From Lobulomyces angularis (Eukaryota; Chytridiomycota; Chytridiomycetes; Lobulomycetales; Lobulomycetaceae): a stretch of 20,827 nt of DNA. This document shows, in pieces, positions 19,839-20,827 of this stretch; the stretch's first letter is position 1, and every line of letters starts with the position of its first letter. Position numbers and translations under genes: made by a program. The stretch covers positions 5,604-26,430 of the forward strand of contig JADHYX010000226.1 in the NCBI GenBank assembly GCA_027604685.1. Reading direction: 5' to 3'. A model generated the notes under the pieces. The model ran no database searches, was not told the origin of the DNA, and saw only the letters and a program-made list of their open reading frames with translations.

Positions 19839-20827
19839 TTAAGTAGGTTTTTGAGCCGAAACAACAAAAAATCGAAAAACTTTTTTGGTATCCAAATAAT
19901 TAAAAATTTTAGGTAAAATATGTTCATATTTAAACCAATCAATGGGAATTTCGTTATCCAGTGGAGGATTTTTCAAAAAATTAATTTTGAACCCAGTTTT
20001 AAAATTTTTAGTTTGATTTGAGCAATTTTTTACCAGACCTTTAAAAACGTGATCCGTTATATCAAGCAGCTTTAAGTTAGTAAATCCAATCTTTTTGAAT
20101 AGGATTTCATATTCATCTTGATTAATCAAGTTCGCTTTTGGTATATTCGTTAGTTTTGCTATTAAATTTAAAAAGACGCTGTTGAATGCATCCTTTTGAC
20201 TATCAAATCCCAAAATTAAATCCGTTATTGCAATGTAACCTCCAGGTTTTAATAAATCAAAAGCAATTTTCAAAAAGTTTTCTCTTGTATCAAAGTGATA
20301 ACAAGCGTCGAGTGATAATACGATGTCAAACTGTTCAAGATAAGGGAGGAATTTACTGAAATGTTGCAAGTTCAAGTTAACTCTATTTTCCGAAACTAAA
20401 TCAGTATAATATTTACCATGTTGATTTTTCCAAGATTGAATATCTGTTGAATTGCCATTAAACAACTTTACGATCGGTTTTGACTGTTTTACATTATCGT
20501 TTGAATTCTGATCCAGCAGTTTTGTTGCTATTGTGTACTGGCTTTTTTCATTGGTCACTCCAACATAAATTTCAATGCTTCTTGAGTTTATATAATGTAA
20601 TATTTGATCACCACATCCGAAACCAAAATCTAATTAAAAAAGGGGAATTAAAAAAAAAAATAAAAAAGTGATTGATTACAGTTTTTTTTTTTTTTTTTTG
20701 TTTAATCAAAAAAAAAAAAAAAAAAATAATATAAAACAGAACGATTGAAGGGGGGATAGTTAAATGGGTGGGAGGTTGATGGTAAAACCATTGGGCGAAA
20801 TTTTTGTTTGAGTGAGAATTTTCATTT
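19839..20827 (-). CDS. Class I SAM-dependent methyltransferase, 5' partial
   Basis: The main exon is 20629-19839 (about 263 residues to TAA). It opens with motif I, DFGFGCGDQ (the D codon would span the junction), the glycine-rich SAM-binding loop. IEIYVGVTNE (motif II region), FDIVLSLDACYHF (acidic strand plus the H-F of type-11 methyltransferases) and LLKPGGYIAITDLIL (motif III) follow. The C-terminal part has the helical lid and ends RFFVVSAQKPT. The substrate is unknown; sterol, coclaurine-like and other small-molecule methyltransferases share this layout. An upstream exon probably occupies about 20827-20733, where one minus frame is open and ends PPSIVL, ideal to precede DFGFGCGD. The joint between them has no GT donor in the right phase. 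The true start is outside the window. Confidence 0.8.

Noticed and set aside
1..20827. CRISPR arrays, bacterial operons, tRNA or rRNA genes
   Set aside because: The window is intron-bearing eukaryotic DNA. No regularly spaced direct repeats, cloverleaf or rRNA core sequences were seen.

Overview
The window is nuclear DNA from a very AT-rich eukaryote with compact, intron-dense genes. By eye about three quarters of bases are A or T, and long A and T runs fill the introns and intergenic gaps. I could place both ends of 26 GT-AG introns, mostly 40-100 nt, with acceptors commonly preceded by T runs. The conserved proteins (eIF3m, Prp19, an Emp24/TMED2-type p24 protein, a SWIB-domain protein) point to an opisthokont. 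A fungus is the best guess, and the base composition and a decayed gene that reminds me of families in early-diverging fungi suggest an early-diverging or zoosporic one. That placement is inference.

Layout. 1-927: no gene, but a base-composition island at about 111-420 that could be a structured RNA. 928-2423 (+): eIF3m, six exons. 2755-5061 (-): probably mitochondrial PPR/TPR-like helical-repeat protein, two exons. 5554-6338 (-): a multiply frameshifted pseudogene with a PD-(D/E)XK-like signature. 6723-10195 (+): seven-exon protein with a tryptophan-studded disordered N-terminus, three RRMs and an acidic tail. 10547-12470 (-): Prp19, six exons. 12729-16504 (-): two-exon coiled-coil protein with an exact 41-residue repeat. 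16734-17840 (+): DEK_C-like plus SWIB protein whose 5' end is missing. 18294-18778 (-): small single-pass membrane protein. 18763-19661 (+): p24 cargo receptor, six exons. 19839 to the window end (-): SAM-dependent methyltransferase, 5' end incomplete.

These are unlinked housekeeping genes, not a pathway cluster. Themes are translation initiation (eIF3m), RNA metabolism (the W-rich RRM protein, Prp19, the PPR-like protein), chromatin (SWIB) and early secretion (p24). The most unusual items are the W-rich RRM protein, which has the look of an Argonaute-binding GW scaffold; the decayed nuclease-like gene; the p24 signal peptide encoded by a poly-T tract overlapping the neighbouring divergent start codon; and the AT-only stretch at about 16530-16733, where two head-to-head genes both seem to lose their 5' exons.
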